Part shown: positions 45,086 to 53,823 of the stretch, in pieces
How the letters are laid out: each line of letters opens with the position of its first letter
How positions within the stretch are numbered: position 1 is the stretch's first letter
Source of the DNA: JAIVJZ01 sp035645695
Lineage (GTDB): Bacteria > Acidobacteriota > Blastocatellia > Pyrinomonadales > Pyrinomonadaceae
Assembly: GCA_035645695.1 (NCBI GenBank)
Contig: DASQMC010000040.1
Coordinates: 21,482 to 85,481, forward strand
Direction: 5' to 3'
Length of the DNA: 64,000 bases
Notes under the pieces: model-generated
The model's input: only the letters and a program-made list of their open reading frames with translations
Told to the model about the DNA's origin: nothing
Database searches by the model: none
Translations under genes and position numbers: made by a program

Positions 45086-46122
45086 TATGCGTTCCGTTGC
45101 GCCTGTTCTTTCAGCCGCGAGAGGGAATCGGCGCGGCCGATGGCGACCAGCATGTCGCCCGCTTCGATCCGCGAGTCGCCGGACGGATTGAAAATCATCT
45201 CGCTGTTGCTGCTGCGGCGCACGGCGACGACGACGACATCGAGTTCGGAGCGGATGTTGGTGGACTTCAACTCATGCCCGACGTAGGCGGAACCGGGGGC
45301 GACGACCACTTCCTCGAAATCGAGATCGAGGTCTTCGGCCGCGATCGATTCGATGAAGTCCGAGACGGCGGGCTTGGTTAAAGCCTGCACCATGCGCTGG
45401 CCGCCGATGATGACGGGTGCGATGACGCGGTTTGCCCCGGCGCGGATCAACTTCGGCTCGGCCTGTTCTTCGACGGCGCGCGCGACGATGTGCAGCTCGT
45501 CGTTCAGCCCGCGCGCCGTCAGGACGACGTAAACGTTGGCGGCGTCGTCGGACAGGCAGGCGGCGAGGGCGCGCGCGTGTTCGACGCCCGCGTCGCGCAG
45601 CGTCTCTTCGAGCGTCGCGTCGCGCACGAGCACGAGCACGTCCTCCTCGATCAAACCGGCCGCCTGTTTCTCTTCGCGCTCGATGACGATGAAAGGCTCG
45701 TCGCAGCGTTGCAGCTCGCGGATGATGCGCGCGCCGACGCGACCCGCGCCGCAGATGATGAAATGGTTTCTCAGTTTGCTTATCTCCCGGTAGCGTCGCC
45801 GCTGGCTATAGGCCATGACGATCTCGGATTGAACCAGGGCTTGAATCGCCGTGGAGAGCAGGAAGCCGACGGCGGCGACGCTCACGAGCATGAAGACGAT
45901 GGCGAAGCCGCGCCCGCCGCGCGAGACCGGGTGCACGTCGCCGTAACCGACGGTCGCCATGGTCATCACCGTCAGATATAAACTATCGAGCAGCGTCAGC
46001 GGTTCGAGGAGGCTGAAGCCGAGCGTGCCGACAGCGGTCAGGGCGACCAGCGCGGCGAGCGCATAGAGCATGCGGCGGCGCGCGCTTTTTGAGAGATGGG
46101 GGAGGGCTGGCGTCGAACTCAT
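45085..46122 (-). CDS. Two-helix potassium channel with RCK (TrkA-N/TrkA-C) domain
   Basis: A 345-residue MthK-like channel subunit. Two membrane helices flank the pore, with the selectivity filter TVGYGD at 57-62. Residues about 115-235 form the TrkA-N/RCK Rossmann domain (IICGAGRVGARIIRELQ), and 255-340 the TrkA-C domain (LDLDFEEVVVAPGSAYVG, EAGDMLVAIG). It gates K+ flux in response to an intracellular ligand. A stretch of about 200 bases separates it from the divergent PBP gene. The stop codon touches the next heptamer repeat. Confidence 0.93.
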   Translation of the reverse strand: MSSTPALPHLSKSARRRMLYALAALVALTAVGTLGFSLLEPLTLLDSLYLTVMTMATVGYGDVHPVSRGGRGFAIVFMLVSVAAVGFLLSTAIQALVQSEIVMAYSQRRRYREISKLRNHFIICGAGRVGARIIRELQRCDEPFIVIEREEKQAAGLIEEDVLVLVRDATLEETLRDAGVEHARALAACLSDDAANVYVVLTARGLNDELHIVARAVEEQAEPKLIRAGANRVIAPVIIGGQRMVQALTKPAVSDFIESIAAEDLDLDFEEVVVAPGSAYVGHELKSTNIRSELDVVVVAVRRSSNSEMIFNPSGDSRIEAGDMLVAIGRADSLSRLKEQAQRNA

Positions 46123-46232
46123 AAATCAACCGGCGCATCAAACGGACGCGGCTGCCGCCGCCGCTACTGCCGCCGTCGTCCGGCGCGCGCCGCCGTCACG
46201 TTAGCGAAAACGCCCGGACAATGTCAACATTA

Positions 46233-46322
46233 GTGAATCGTGAATCGTGAATCGTAAATAGTGAGGGATGAGGCATTCACGATTAAAGATTTACTATTCA
46301 CGCTTTACGCTTTACGATTCAC
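46233..46322. repeat. Heptamer inverted repeat, unit gtgaatc, degenerate
   Basis: The left side (46233-46274) reads gtgaatc three times, then gtaaata and diverging units; the right side (46275-46322) reads, in reverse complement, gtgaatc, gtaaagc twice, gtgaata and gtaaatc. The arms pair unit by unit with several mismatches. It ends 4 bases before the PBP ATG at 46327. The unit family is shared with 40360-40432. Confidence 0.85.
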
Positions 46323-46326
46323 CGAT

Positions 46327-49110
46327 ATGGCTGTTCGTCACCCACCGAATAATCACCTGCCGCCGCCCGCAGCCAAGCGGCGCACGGCGCGCATCGTCCG
46401 TTACGACGAACCGCCCGAAGGCTTCTTCCGGCGTTGGAGACGACGAATCTTTCGCCCGCCGGTCGTCGTCGCGCTCGTGCTTCTGACCACTTTCACCATC
46501 GGCGTTCTCGGCTATTACTACTACATTTTCTCGGAGCGCGTGGATCGCCTCATCAGCGGCGAAATCTTCACGCGCTCGGCGGGCGTCTACACCGCGCCGA
46601 AAGAGTTGCGCATCGGCGGCGGGTTGTCGGCCGACGATCTGGTGAAGCGTTTGCAGCGCGCCGGTTACGTAGACCGCGCGCAGCAGGCGGACGATGCGCG
46701 CGGCCGTTACGCTCTGAGCGGCACGAGCGTTGAAGTCGAGCCGGGGCAGAACGCCATCGTCGACGGCCGGCGTCTTTTCCCGCGCGTGCGCGTCACGTTC
46801 GCGAAGACCGGGAAGGGCATCGCGGCGCTCGCCGATCTGGACAGCAAGGCGAAACTCGAACGCGCGCTCATCGAACCCGAACAGATCAGTTTCGTCACGG
46901 GCAGCGACCGCCAGAAGCGGCGTATCATCGGTTTTCAGGACATCCCGCCCCATCTCGTCAAGGCCATCACGGTGACGGAGGATCGCACCTTCTTCGAGCA
47001 TTACGGTATCAACATACGCGGCATCATCCGCGCCTTCGTCCGGCGCTACGACGCCGACCCCAACTCGCCCATCGCGCGGCAGGGCGGTTCGAGCATCACG
47101 CAGCAACTCGTCAAAAATCTGCTGCTCTCGCCCGAATACAGTTTGCGGCGCAAGTTCGCCGAAGCCTACATGTCGATCATTCTGGAGACGCGGCTCGGCA
47201 AGCAGGAAATCTTCGCGCTCTACTGTAATGAGGCGTACCTCGGCCAGCACGGCGGCTTCTCGATCAACGGGTTCGGTCAGGCGGCGCAGGTCTATTTCGG
47301 CAAAGACGTGACCGGACTGACGCTGGCGGAATCGGCCTTCCTCGCCGCCATCATCCGCAGCCCGAACCGCTACAATCCCTATCGCCACCCGCAGACGGCG
47401 ACGGCGCGGCGCAATCAGGTGCTCGAGCAGATGGCCGCGGCCGGAGCGATCACCGGGGACGAGGCGGCGCGCGCTAAGGCGAGCGAGTTGAAGGTTGCGC
47501 CCGCGCGCGGGCGGCTCGACAATTCCGACGCGCCCTACTTCGTCGATTACGTGCAGACGCAGTTGGCCGACATACTCGCCGATTCGCGTACGGCCGAACA
47601 CCTGCGCATCTACACGACGATTGACATGGAATTGCAGCGCGCCGCCTACGCGGCCGTCACGAAGCAACTCGCCGCGCTCGACAAGATTTATGCGAAGCGC
47701 GGGAAAAATTCGGTTGCGCCGGGAACGTTGCAGGCCTCGCTCGTCGCCATGAACGCGGAGACGGGCGAAGTTGTGGCGATGGTCGGCGGGCGCGATTACG
47801 AGCGCAGCCAACTCAACCGCGCGACCGACGCCATGCGCCAGCCCGGCTCGGTCTTCAAACCCTTCGTCTACGCCACCGCGCTCAACACGGCCTTCGATCC
47901 GATCCCGCGCGTCATCACCGCGGCCACGACCTACGTGGACGAGCCGAAAACCTTCACCTTCGACAATCAGGAATACTCGCCCGGCAATTTCGGCGAATCC
48001 TACGCGGGCGCGCCCGTCACCGTGCGCGACGCGCTCGTCCACAGCAAGAACGTCATCACGGTTGACATGGCGATGGAGGTCACCATCGGCCGCGTGATGA
48101 ATCTCGCGACGCGCGCCGGACTGCCCAAGCCCGCGCGCGCTTACCCCGCGATGGCGCTCGGCACGAACGAGGCGACGCCGCTGCAAGTCGCTTCCGCCTA
48201 CACGGCCTTCGCCGGTCTCGGCACGCGCGCCACGCCAATTGCGATCAATCGCGTCACCACGGGGCGCGGCGCGACCATTGCCGCGCCCGCCACGCAGAAA
48301 AGCGAGGTGATGCGTCCCGAAGTCGCCTACCTGATGACATCCATGATGAAAGATGTCGTTAATCGCGGCACGGCGGCGCGCGTGCGCTCGCAAGGCTTCA
48401 AGTACAACGTCGCGGGCAAGACCGGAACCTCGCGCGACGGCTGGTTCGCCGGTTACACGCCGCAACTCGTCTGCGTCGTCTATGTCGGCTTCGACGACGG
48501 TTCGCCGCTGAACCTGACCGGCGCGGATTCAGCCCTGCCAATCTGGGCTGATTTCATGTCCGCCGCGCTCGCCGCGCACCCTGAATGGACGGGCGATTGG
48601 CAGATGCCTCTCGGGCTGGAAGAGGCTTCGATTGATCCGCGCACCGGCCTGCTCGCCGCCGCCGACAGTCCGGCCAAACGCACCGAACTCTTCATCGCGG
48701 GAACCGCGCCCACCATCGAGAGCACCGCCCCTCTCGACGAAGAACTACCGCCGCTCGACGGCGCGGGCGAAGAAGGCGGCGACTTCGACTACGCGCCCGC
48801 CCCCGCCCTGCCTTCCGACGGAAGCGACCCGCCCCCGCCGCCCGCTTCCGCGCCGCAACGCCCGCGCACGACCGTGCCACGTCTCGAAGGGCGCGGCGCC
48901 ATGCAGCCGGACGGCGCGTCGCGCCTCCTAGGCACCATCACGCTCGACATCGACCCGACCACCAACCTCATCGCCGCGACGACGTGTCCCGTGATCCGTT
49001 CAAAGACTTTTCCCATCGGTCAGGAGCCGCGCCGCTACTGCGGCCCCGAATACCACAACGGCCAAACGATCATGCCTACGGGCACACGCCCGCGCCTCGT
49101 CTCGCCCTGA
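46327..49110 (+). CDS. Class A penicillin-binding protein
   Basis: A bifunctional peptidoglycan synthase of 927 residues from ATG 46327. A short cytoplasmic part and one membrane helix (VVVALVLLTTFTIGVLGYYYY) are followed by a UB2H-like region, the GT51 transglycosylase (TEDRTFFEHYGINIRG, GGSSITQQLVKNLLL) and the transpeptidase with SVFK (Ser508), SKN and KTGTS (Lys698). The C-terminus is Pro/Asp/Glu-rich and ends in a short Cys-containing domain (ATTCPVIRSKTFP). It most resembles PBP1b in domain order. No ribosome site precedes the start; the gtgaatc repeat ends 4 bases upstream. Confidence 0.94.
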   Translation: MAVRHPPNNHLPPPAAKRRTARIVRYDEPPEGFFRRWRRRIFRPPVVVALVLLTTFTIGVLGYYYYIFSERVDRLISGEIFTRSAGVYTAPKELRIGGGLSADDLVKRLQRAGYVDRAQQADDARGRYALSGTSVEVEPGQNAIVDGRRLFPRVRVTFAKTGKGIAALADLDSKAKLERALIEPEQISFVTGSDRQKRRIIGFQDIPPHLVKAITVTEDRTFFEHYGINIRGIIRAFVRRYDADPNSPIARQGGSSITQQLVKNLLLSPEYSLRRKFAEAYMSIILETRLGKQEIFALYCNEAYLGQHGGFSINGFGQAAQVYFGKDVTGLTLAESAFLAAIIRSPNRYNPYRHPQTATARRNQVLEQMAAAGAITGDEAARAKASELKVAPARGRLDNSDAPYFVDYVQTQLADILADSRTAEHLRIYTTIDMELQRAAYAAVTKQLAALDKIYAKRGKNSVAPGTLQASLVAMNAETGEVVAMVGGRDYERSQLNRATDAMRQPGSVFKPFVYATALNTAFDPIPRVITAATTYVDEPKTFTFDNQEYSPGNFGESYAGAPVTVRDALVHSKNVITVDMAMEVTIGRVMNLATRAGLPKPARAYPAMALGTNEATPLQVASAYTAFAGLGTRATPIAINRVTTGRGATIAAPATQKSEVMRPEVAYLMTSMMKDVVNRGTAARVRSQGFKYNVAGKTGTSRDGWFAGYTPQLVCVVYVGFDDGSPLNLTGADSALPIWADFMSAALAAHPEWTGDWQMPLGLEEASIDPRTGLLAAADSPAKRTELFIAGTAPTIESTAPLDEELPPLDGAGEEGGDFDYAPAPALPSDGSDPPPPPASAPQRPRTTVPRLEGRGAMQPDGASRLLGTITLDIDPTTNLIAATTCPVIRSKTFPIGQEPRRYCGPEYHNGQTIMPTGTRPRLVSP

Positions 49111-49189
49111 GCGCAACCGGCCGCGCTCGCCATCACAGACCAAAGCGGAGCGCCGCAGAGAGGGCGCAGGATAAAGCAGGAAACGATCT

Positions 49190-49330
49190 CAAATTTGAGA
49201 TTACAGATCACAGATTTGAGATAACAACTCACAGACTCGACTTGAGACTACAAACCACAGATTTGAGAGTTCAAGTCACAGACTTGATTTGAGATTACAA
49301 ATCACAGTCTCGGATTTGTGATTTCAAATA
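49190..49330. repeat. Degenerate 7-nt tandem array (tttgaga, tcacaga)
   Basis: The stretch between the PBP and sigma-factor genes reads as degenerate heptamers: tttgaga, ttacaga, tcacaga, tttgaga, taacaac, tcacaga and so on for about 140 bases. Short self-complementary parts occur (atctcaaatttgagat), but there are no long paired arms. Probably a decayed or expanded relative of the inverted heptamer elements. The remainder of 49111-49516 shows no gene. Confidence 0.65.
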
Positions 49331-49516
49331 GTCAACCTTTGTGTGATCTCTGCGTCCGCATGTGCCTGCGCCGGTTGAATCCACCGATTTGATCCTGTCC
49401 TGAAGTTGATCTGACGACCTAAAAAAATCAGGCTGTCGCTCATGCCCCGTCGCTTTGTGGAACTTTTCGTGCGGGTGGGGCGAATTACGTGTGTCGGGCA
49501 ACAACCGAGTGTGAAG

Positions 49517-50140
49517 ATGAAAGCCTCCCCCGAACACAGCGATGAAGAACTTTTGCGGCTGACGGCCGCCGGTGATGCGGACGCGTTTGCCGCGCTCTAC
49601 CGCCGCCGGCAGGCGGGCGTCTACCGTTTTGCGCTACAGATGTGCGGCTCGCAAGGCATTGCGGAAGACGTGACGCAGGAAGTTTTTATGACGCTTGTGC
49701 GTGAGTCAGGGATGTTCGACCCGGAGCGCGGGACGCTCGCCTCGTATCTCTACGGCGTTGCGCGCAATCAGGTGTTGCGGCGTCTGGAGAAGGAGAGGCA
49801 TTTCGTGGCGATCACGGACGAAACGGCGGAAGACTGCGGCGCGATGCTCTCGACTCGTCTCGTCGCCGCCGACGACCCGCTGGCTGAACTCGCGCGCAGC
49901 GAGTTGATCGAAACGGTCAGGCAGGCGGTGTTGGCTTTGCCCGCGCATTACCGGGAGGTCGTCGTATTGTGCGAGTTGCACGAGATGAGTTACGCGGAAG
50001 CAGCAGCGGTGCTCGGCTGCGCCGTCGGCACGGTGCGCTCGCGCCTGCACCGCGCACGCGCCCTGCTCGTCGAACGACTGCGCGAGGCGCGCAACCGCGA
50101 CGCGGCGACGGACTTTGATCCTCTAAGGTGTTTCGCATGA
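49517..50140 (+). CDS. ECF-type RNA polymerase sigma factor
   Basis: A 207-residue sigma-70 family protein. Region 2 is visible (ALYRRRQAGVYRFALQMCG, AEDVTQEVFMTLVRES, LASYLYGVARNQVLRRL), and region 4 (ALPAHYREVVVLCELHEMSYAEAAAVLGCAVGTVRSRLHRAR) binds the -35 element. ATG 49517 is used; the frame is open upstream to 49442. Its stop overlaps the anti-sigma start (ATGA at 50137), the normal arrangement for a sigma and its membrane regulator. Confidence 0.93.
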   Translation: MKASPEHSDEELLRLTAAGDADAFAALYRRRQAGVYRFALQMCGSQGIAEDVTQEVFMTLVRESGMFDPERGTLASYLYGVARNQVLRRLEKERHFVAITDETAEDCGAMLSTRLVAADDPLAELARSELIETVRQAVLALPAHYREVVVLCELHEMSYAEAAAVLGCAVGTVRSRLHRARALLVERLREARNRDAATDFDPLRCFA

Positions 50141-51132
50141 ATTGTGAGCAATACATATTCCTGATCGTTGAAGCGGCGCACGGGCAATTGATGGACGCCG
50201 CCGCGCGCGACGCCGCCGCTCGCCACGTCGAAACGTGCGCGGCATGCGCGGCGCGACAGGGGCAAGAGCAGGGTTTGTCGGGTGCGTTGCGCACGGTCGC
50301 CGCGGGCATGAGAGACCTGAGCGCGCCCGCGCGAGTCGAGGCGAACCTGCTCGCGGCCTTCCGGGAGAACCTCGCAGTCTCCCGCTCCGCGACGGCAGGC
50401 GCGTTGCGCGCGAAAGGCACGACGCCCCCGCCCGTCGCGCTCACGGCGATGGACGGGATGGCGGGGCGCGCGTCGGCCGGTCGCGGTCGTTGGCGCACGG
50501 CTGCCGTGTCGTCGGCCGTCGCCGCCTCGCTCACGCTCGTCGCCCTCGCCATGCTTTACAAGGGGTTCACGCAAACCGCGCCGCCCGCCGGGCAGGAGAC
50601 GAACATCGCGTCACAGGGCAACAGGGAACCGGCGCACGTCGCGCGGACAATTGCCGCTCCGTCGCAGCCCGCGCCTCTTCTCGCTACGCCGACGGGACAG
50701 GCCGAACGCGATCTGCCGCAACCGGCGCAACGCACCGATTCCATGCAAGCGGCGCGGCATGCCGGCACGCAACGCCCCGCTCTCACGCTCGCGCGCGCCG
50801 CCACGCCGAAGATGATCGCCTCGCGGCAGGTGATAGACGGTGGGAGCGCGGTCTTTGCGGCGGGCGATGGCGAGCCGGAGGCGAATCACGCTGCGGGCGG
50901 CGCGGCGAAGTCCAGTGAAGCTGAAAGCGTGACGGAGTTTATATCGCTCGTCGCGGGTTCGCCGGGCGCATCGCCGCTTGAGAGCGGGCAGTTGGTACGC
51001 GTGCAATTGCCGCGCGCCGCGCTCGCCTCGCTCGGACTGCCGTCGAACGCCGAACGCGCCGACGAGCCGGTCAAGGCCGACGTGCTGCTCGGCAACGACG
51101 GGCTGGCGCGCGCCATCCGTTTCGTGCGCTGA
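50137..51132 (+). CDS. Zinc-finger anti-sigma factor
   Basis: A 331-residue membrane protein. The N-terminal zinc anti-sigma motif reads Cys3 then HVETCAACAA (His30, Cys34, Cys37) and would hold the ECF sigma factor. One membrane helix follows (VSSAVAASLTLVALAMLYKGF), and then a Pro/Ala-rich periplasmic region with a C-terminal globular part (LVRVQLPRAALASLGLP, ADVLLGNDGLARAIRFV). Release probably follows an envelope signal. AAGGTG precedes the ATG, and the gene is coupled to the sigma gene by the ATGA overlap. Confidence 0.88.
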   Translation: MNCEQYIFLIVEAAHGQLMDAAARDAAARHVETCAACAARQGQEQGLSGALRTVAAGMRDLSAPARVEANLLAAFRENLAVSRSATAGALRAKGTTPPPVALTAMDGMAGRASAGRGRWRTAAVSSAVAASLTLVALAMLYKGFTQTAPPAGQETNIASQGNREPAHVARTIAAPSQPAPLLATPTGQAERDLPQPAQRTDSMQAARHAGTQRPALTLARAATPKMIASRQVIDGGSAVFAAGDGEPEANHAAGGAAKSSEAESVTEFISLVAGSPGASPLESGQLVRVQLPRAALASLGLPSNAERADEPVKADVLLGNDGLARAIRFVR

Positions 51133-51251
51133 AGCCGGGGCGAGCGGAGTTTCCGACGGAAGTTGAGAAGAGTGCGTTCAAGCAAACCGATGAGCGCACG
51201 TTTCGCAAAAGTTATAGACCGACCATGTTTATTGAAAGGATGATAAAGACG

Positions 51252-52613
51252 ATGAAGAGACGTTTGATGACAGCCACTTTATGTGCGCTCGGCCTGCTGG
51301 CAAACGGCACGGGCGCGGTGTTCGCGCAAACGCAGCAAAAGACGCGGCAAGCCCCGCCGCCCCCACACGACGTGTTGATCGAGCGCCACGAGGCCATGCC
51401 GGGAATGCCTGTGGTGCCGCCGCCTCCGCACGAAGGTGAATTTTTCAGGATGCAGATCGCGCCGGGCGCGCCGGGCGCGCCGGGCGAGGCGTTCAATTTC
51501 AGGTTCATGTCGTCGGACATGCACTTCGACAGCAAGGTCGTGAAAGGCGCGCCCTACTCGGCCGAGTCCGTCACCGAATCCGTCCAACTTCTCGCGGACG
51601 GCAACCGCATCACGCACACCTCGAAGTCCAGCCTCCACCGCGACGGCGAAGGGCGCACGCGCCGCGACCAGACGCTTAACCACATCGGGCCGTGGGCGAC
51701 CTCCGACGAGCCTGCGCAGTCCATCCTGATCAACGATCCGGTCGCAGGGGCGCGTTACGTCCTCAACCCGCGCACGCGCACGGCGCGGAAAATGCCGAGC
51801 GTCCAGACGTTCACACGCACGCACGCAGGAGGAGGCGATCAGCTCCCGGGCGACGCGCCCCGCACACGGGTCTTCATGCGAAGCGGGGACGGCGCCGTCG
51901 TGATGTCGCAAGAGGGCGCGCCGAAGGCCATCAACGGGGGCATGCTGTCGGGCAAGGCCACCAAGAAAGTTCCGCCGACTTACCCGGCCGTGGCGAAGGC
52001 CGCCGGGGCGGAAGGGCCTGTCATGGTTCAGATCGTCGTGAACGAATCGGGCGCGGTCGAATCGGCGAAAGCAACTTCGGGTCACCCGCTCTTGCAACCG
52101 GCGGCGGTGGCCGCTGCCAAGGAGTGGCAATTCAGCCCGACGAAACTGTCCGGCAACGCCGTGAAGGTGTCGGGCATGATCTCGTTCGTCTTCGCGCTGC
52201 CGAAGGAGGACGAAGCGCCCGGCGCAGTGACCTTCTCGCGCACGCCCGCGCCGGGCACCGCGCCCGAAGTTGAACGCGTGAAGCCGGTCAAGGAGTCGCT
52301 CGGCAAACAGACGATTGAGGGCGTTGAAGCCGAAGGCACGCGCACCACCGTCACGTTCCCCGCGGGCATGATGGGCAACGAACGCCCGATCAACATCGTC
52401 TCCGAGCGTTGGTATTCCAACGAACTGCAAACCGTTGTGCTCAGCAAACACAGCGACCCGCGCTTCGGCGAAACCACCTACCGTCTCACCAATATCAACC
52501 GCAGCGAACCGGCGCGCACGCTCTTTGAAGTGCCCTCCGACTACACCGTCAAGGAAAGGGAGCAGCCCTTACAGCGCATGATTCAGCGCATGCGCCAACC
52601 CGAGCAGAAGTAG
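51252..52613 (+). CDS. Exported TonB C-terminal-domain protein
   Basis: A 453-residue exported protein with signal peptide (LCALGLLANGTGAVFAQ). Pro-rich segments (PPPPHD, VVPPPPHEG) and GAPGAPG repeats follow. Residues about 235-320 match the TonB C-terminal fold (KKVPPTYPAVAKAAGAEGPVMVQIVVNESGAVESAKATSGHPLL, then AAKEWQFSPTKL). The regions on both sides share a beta-rich repeat-like style (YVLNPRTRTARKM; TYRLTNINRSEPARTLFEVP). It is probably periplasmic, not a true energy transducer, since there is no N-terminal anchor motif. ATG 51252 is used; AAAGGA lies 11 bases upstream. It may be the target of the sigma/anti-sigma pair just upstream. Confidence 0.82.
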   Translation: MKRRLMTATLCALGLLANGTGAVFAQTQQKTRQAPPPPHDVLIERHEAMPGMPVVPPPPHEGEFFRMQIAPGAPGAPGEAFNFRFMSSDMHFDSKVVKGAPYSAESVTESVQLLADGNRITHTSKSSLHRDGEGRTRRDQTLNHIGPWATSDEPAQSILINDPVAGARYVLNPRTRTARKMPSVQTFTRTHAGGGDQLPGDAPRTRVFMRSGDGAVVMSQEGAPKAINGGMLSGKATKKVPPTYPAVAKAAGAEGPVMVQIVVNESGAVESAKATSGHPLLQPAAVAAAKEWQFSPTKLSGNAVKVSGMISFVFALPKEDEAPGAVTFSRTPAPGTAPEVERVKPVKESLGKQTIEGVEAEGTRTTVTFPAGMMGNERPINIVSERWYSNELQTVVLSKHSDPRFGETTYRLTNINRSEPARTLFEVPSDYTVKEREQPLQRMIQRMRQPEQK

Positions 52614-52630
52614 AGAGCATACGCCCGACA

Positions 52631-52669
52631 CGAAACAGGCGACGCGAGATGATCGCGTCGCCTGTTTCG
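52631..52669. terminator. 17-bp perfect terminator hairpin
   Basis: The arms 52631-52647 and 52653-52669 are exact complements around a 5-nt loop (gatga). It stands between the TonB-domain gene and the convergent Uma2 gene and is the strongest simple hairpin in the window, though without a long T run. Confidence 0.82.
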
Positions 52670-52689
52670 CGTTCCCGGTGTCAGGCAGG

Positions 52690-53262
52690 TCAGGAGATAG
52701 ATACTTTGTCGTGGATTTCTCCGAGCAGCAGGGAACAACTGAGCGAATCCAGTTTTACTACATCTTCCGTCGAGCGAAAGTCAGAGAGCAGCCAGCGGCC
52801 ATCAGGCTGCCTCGTGTAGTGCTCGACGTGCAGGGCTTCCTGCGACACGAGTATGTAATCGGTCAGGGATTCGATTGTGCGGTAGAAGGCAAACTTCTGC
52901 CTCCGATCATAAGACGCGGTTGATTTGGAAAGCACTTCCACGATCAGATCAGGATTCAGCAGGGTGTCCAGTTCGGCGTCCTCGAATTTTGGCTCGCCGC
53001 AGGCAACGCTTACATCAGCGTAAGTATAGATATTGGCGTTCGGAATCCTGACCCGCATATCGCTCGAATATACTTCGCAGGGCTTAGTCTTCAACTGCTG
53101 CGACAGTTCGCGCGTAATGTTCGTTGTGATCAGGTTGTGTTTCCTGCTCGCGCCTACCATCGCGAAGATTTCACCGTCGAAATACTCGTTCTTGTACTCG
53201 GCCTCGCGTTCGAGCGCCAGGTATTCTTCGGGCGTAATGTAGGTCTGAACTGGGCGTGACAT
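52690..53262 (-). CDS. Uma2-family (DUF820) restriction endonuclease-fold protein
   Basis: A 190-residue protein starting at ATG 53262 with GAGG upstream. TPEEYLALEREAEYKNEYFDGEIFAMVGAS, HNLITTNITRELSQQL, DMRVRIP and TYADVSVACGEP...NPDLIVEVLSKSTASYDRRQKFAFYRTI match the Uma2 family, with Asp...Glu-Val-Leu-Ser as the putative PD-(D/E)xK-like site. The family is very common in cyanobacteria and some Acidobacteriota, often in many copies; its role is unclear. Cytoplasmic. Confidence 0.88.
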   Translation of the reverse strand: MSRPVQTYITPEEYLALEREAEYKNEYFDGEIFAMVGASRKHNLITTNITRELSQQLKTKPCEVYSSDMRVRIPNANIYTYADVSVACGEPKFEDAELDTLLNPDLIVEVLSKSTASYDRRQKFAFYRTIESLTDYILVSQEALHVEHYTRQPDGRWLLSDFRSTEDVVKLDSLSCSLLLGEIHDKVSIS

Positions 53263-53368
53263 GATTTGAACCTCTCGACATTCAAAGGCGCGGGCGGGCG
53301 TCAGTATATCATTCGCGGTAGTCTCACCGGAGAACAATCGAAGCCGCATCAACCGCCGTCATCCGCCG

Positions 53369-53737
53369 TCATCCGGTGGCGCGCAGCCGCGTTAGCGCCG
53401 CTTGCAGCGTTTCGATGGCGAGGGCGGCGGCGTGGCTTTTTCGTGCGGGCAGCCCGCCGAGAAATTTTGTTAGTTGCTGGCGGGTGATGCGCGCCGCTTC
53501 GGCCGTGGTGATGCCTTCGAGCATTTCGGTGAGGGCTGAGCCGCAGGCGAGCGTGGGCGGGCAGCCGTAGGCGAGGAAGCGCGCGCCGTCGATGCGGCCG
53601 TCTCTTATGCGCAGCGTGAGACGAAGGCGGTCGCCGCACGCGGGGTTCGTCAATTCGGCGGCCGCATCGGCATCCTTGAATTCACCGGCGTTACGCGGGT
53701 TGGTGAGATGATCTTTGAAAGCCTCGGAATAACTCAT
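53369..53737 (-). CDS. IscU/NifU-N-like Fe-S scaffold lacking the third cysteine
   Basis: A 122-residue protein starting at ATG 53737. It follows IscU in layout: Cys34 (NPACGDRL) and Cys59 (YGCPPTLACGSALTEML) match the first two cluster ligands. The third, normally in a HC(A/S)xLA motif, is Ala103 (KSHAAALA). An additional Cys65 in TLACGS might replace it. It sits downstream of IscS and would receive sulfur from it. A heptamer hairpin ends 2 bases before the ATG, so no ribosome site is present. Confidence 0.85.
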   Translation of the reverse strand: MSYSEAFKDHLTNPRNAGEFKDADAAAELTNPACGDRLRLTLRIRDGRIDGARFLAYGCPPTLACGSALTEMLEGITTAEAARITRQQLTKFLGGLPARKSHAAALAIETLQAALTRLRATG

Positions 53738-53739
53738 TG

Positions 53740-53823
53740 AAGTTTCAGGTTTCAAGTTTCAAGTTTCAAGTTAAAGACCGGAGAACTTCAGTCCTGAAAC
53801 TTGAAACCTGAAACCTGAAACTT
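53740..53823. repeat. Heptamer inverted repeat, unit gtttcag/gtttcaa
   Basis: The arms 53740-53770 and 53793-53823 pair at 29 of 31 positions around a 22-nt loop. In transcription sense it begins at the TAA stop of iscS (53824-53822) and ends 2 bases before the scaffold ATG (53737). The unit is shared with the element at 44978-45085. Confidence 0.94.

Noticed and set aside
46312..48465. 717-codon minus-strand frame opposite the PBP gene
   Set aside because: Same shadow effect; the plus strand carries complete PBP motifs and the minus translation has none.
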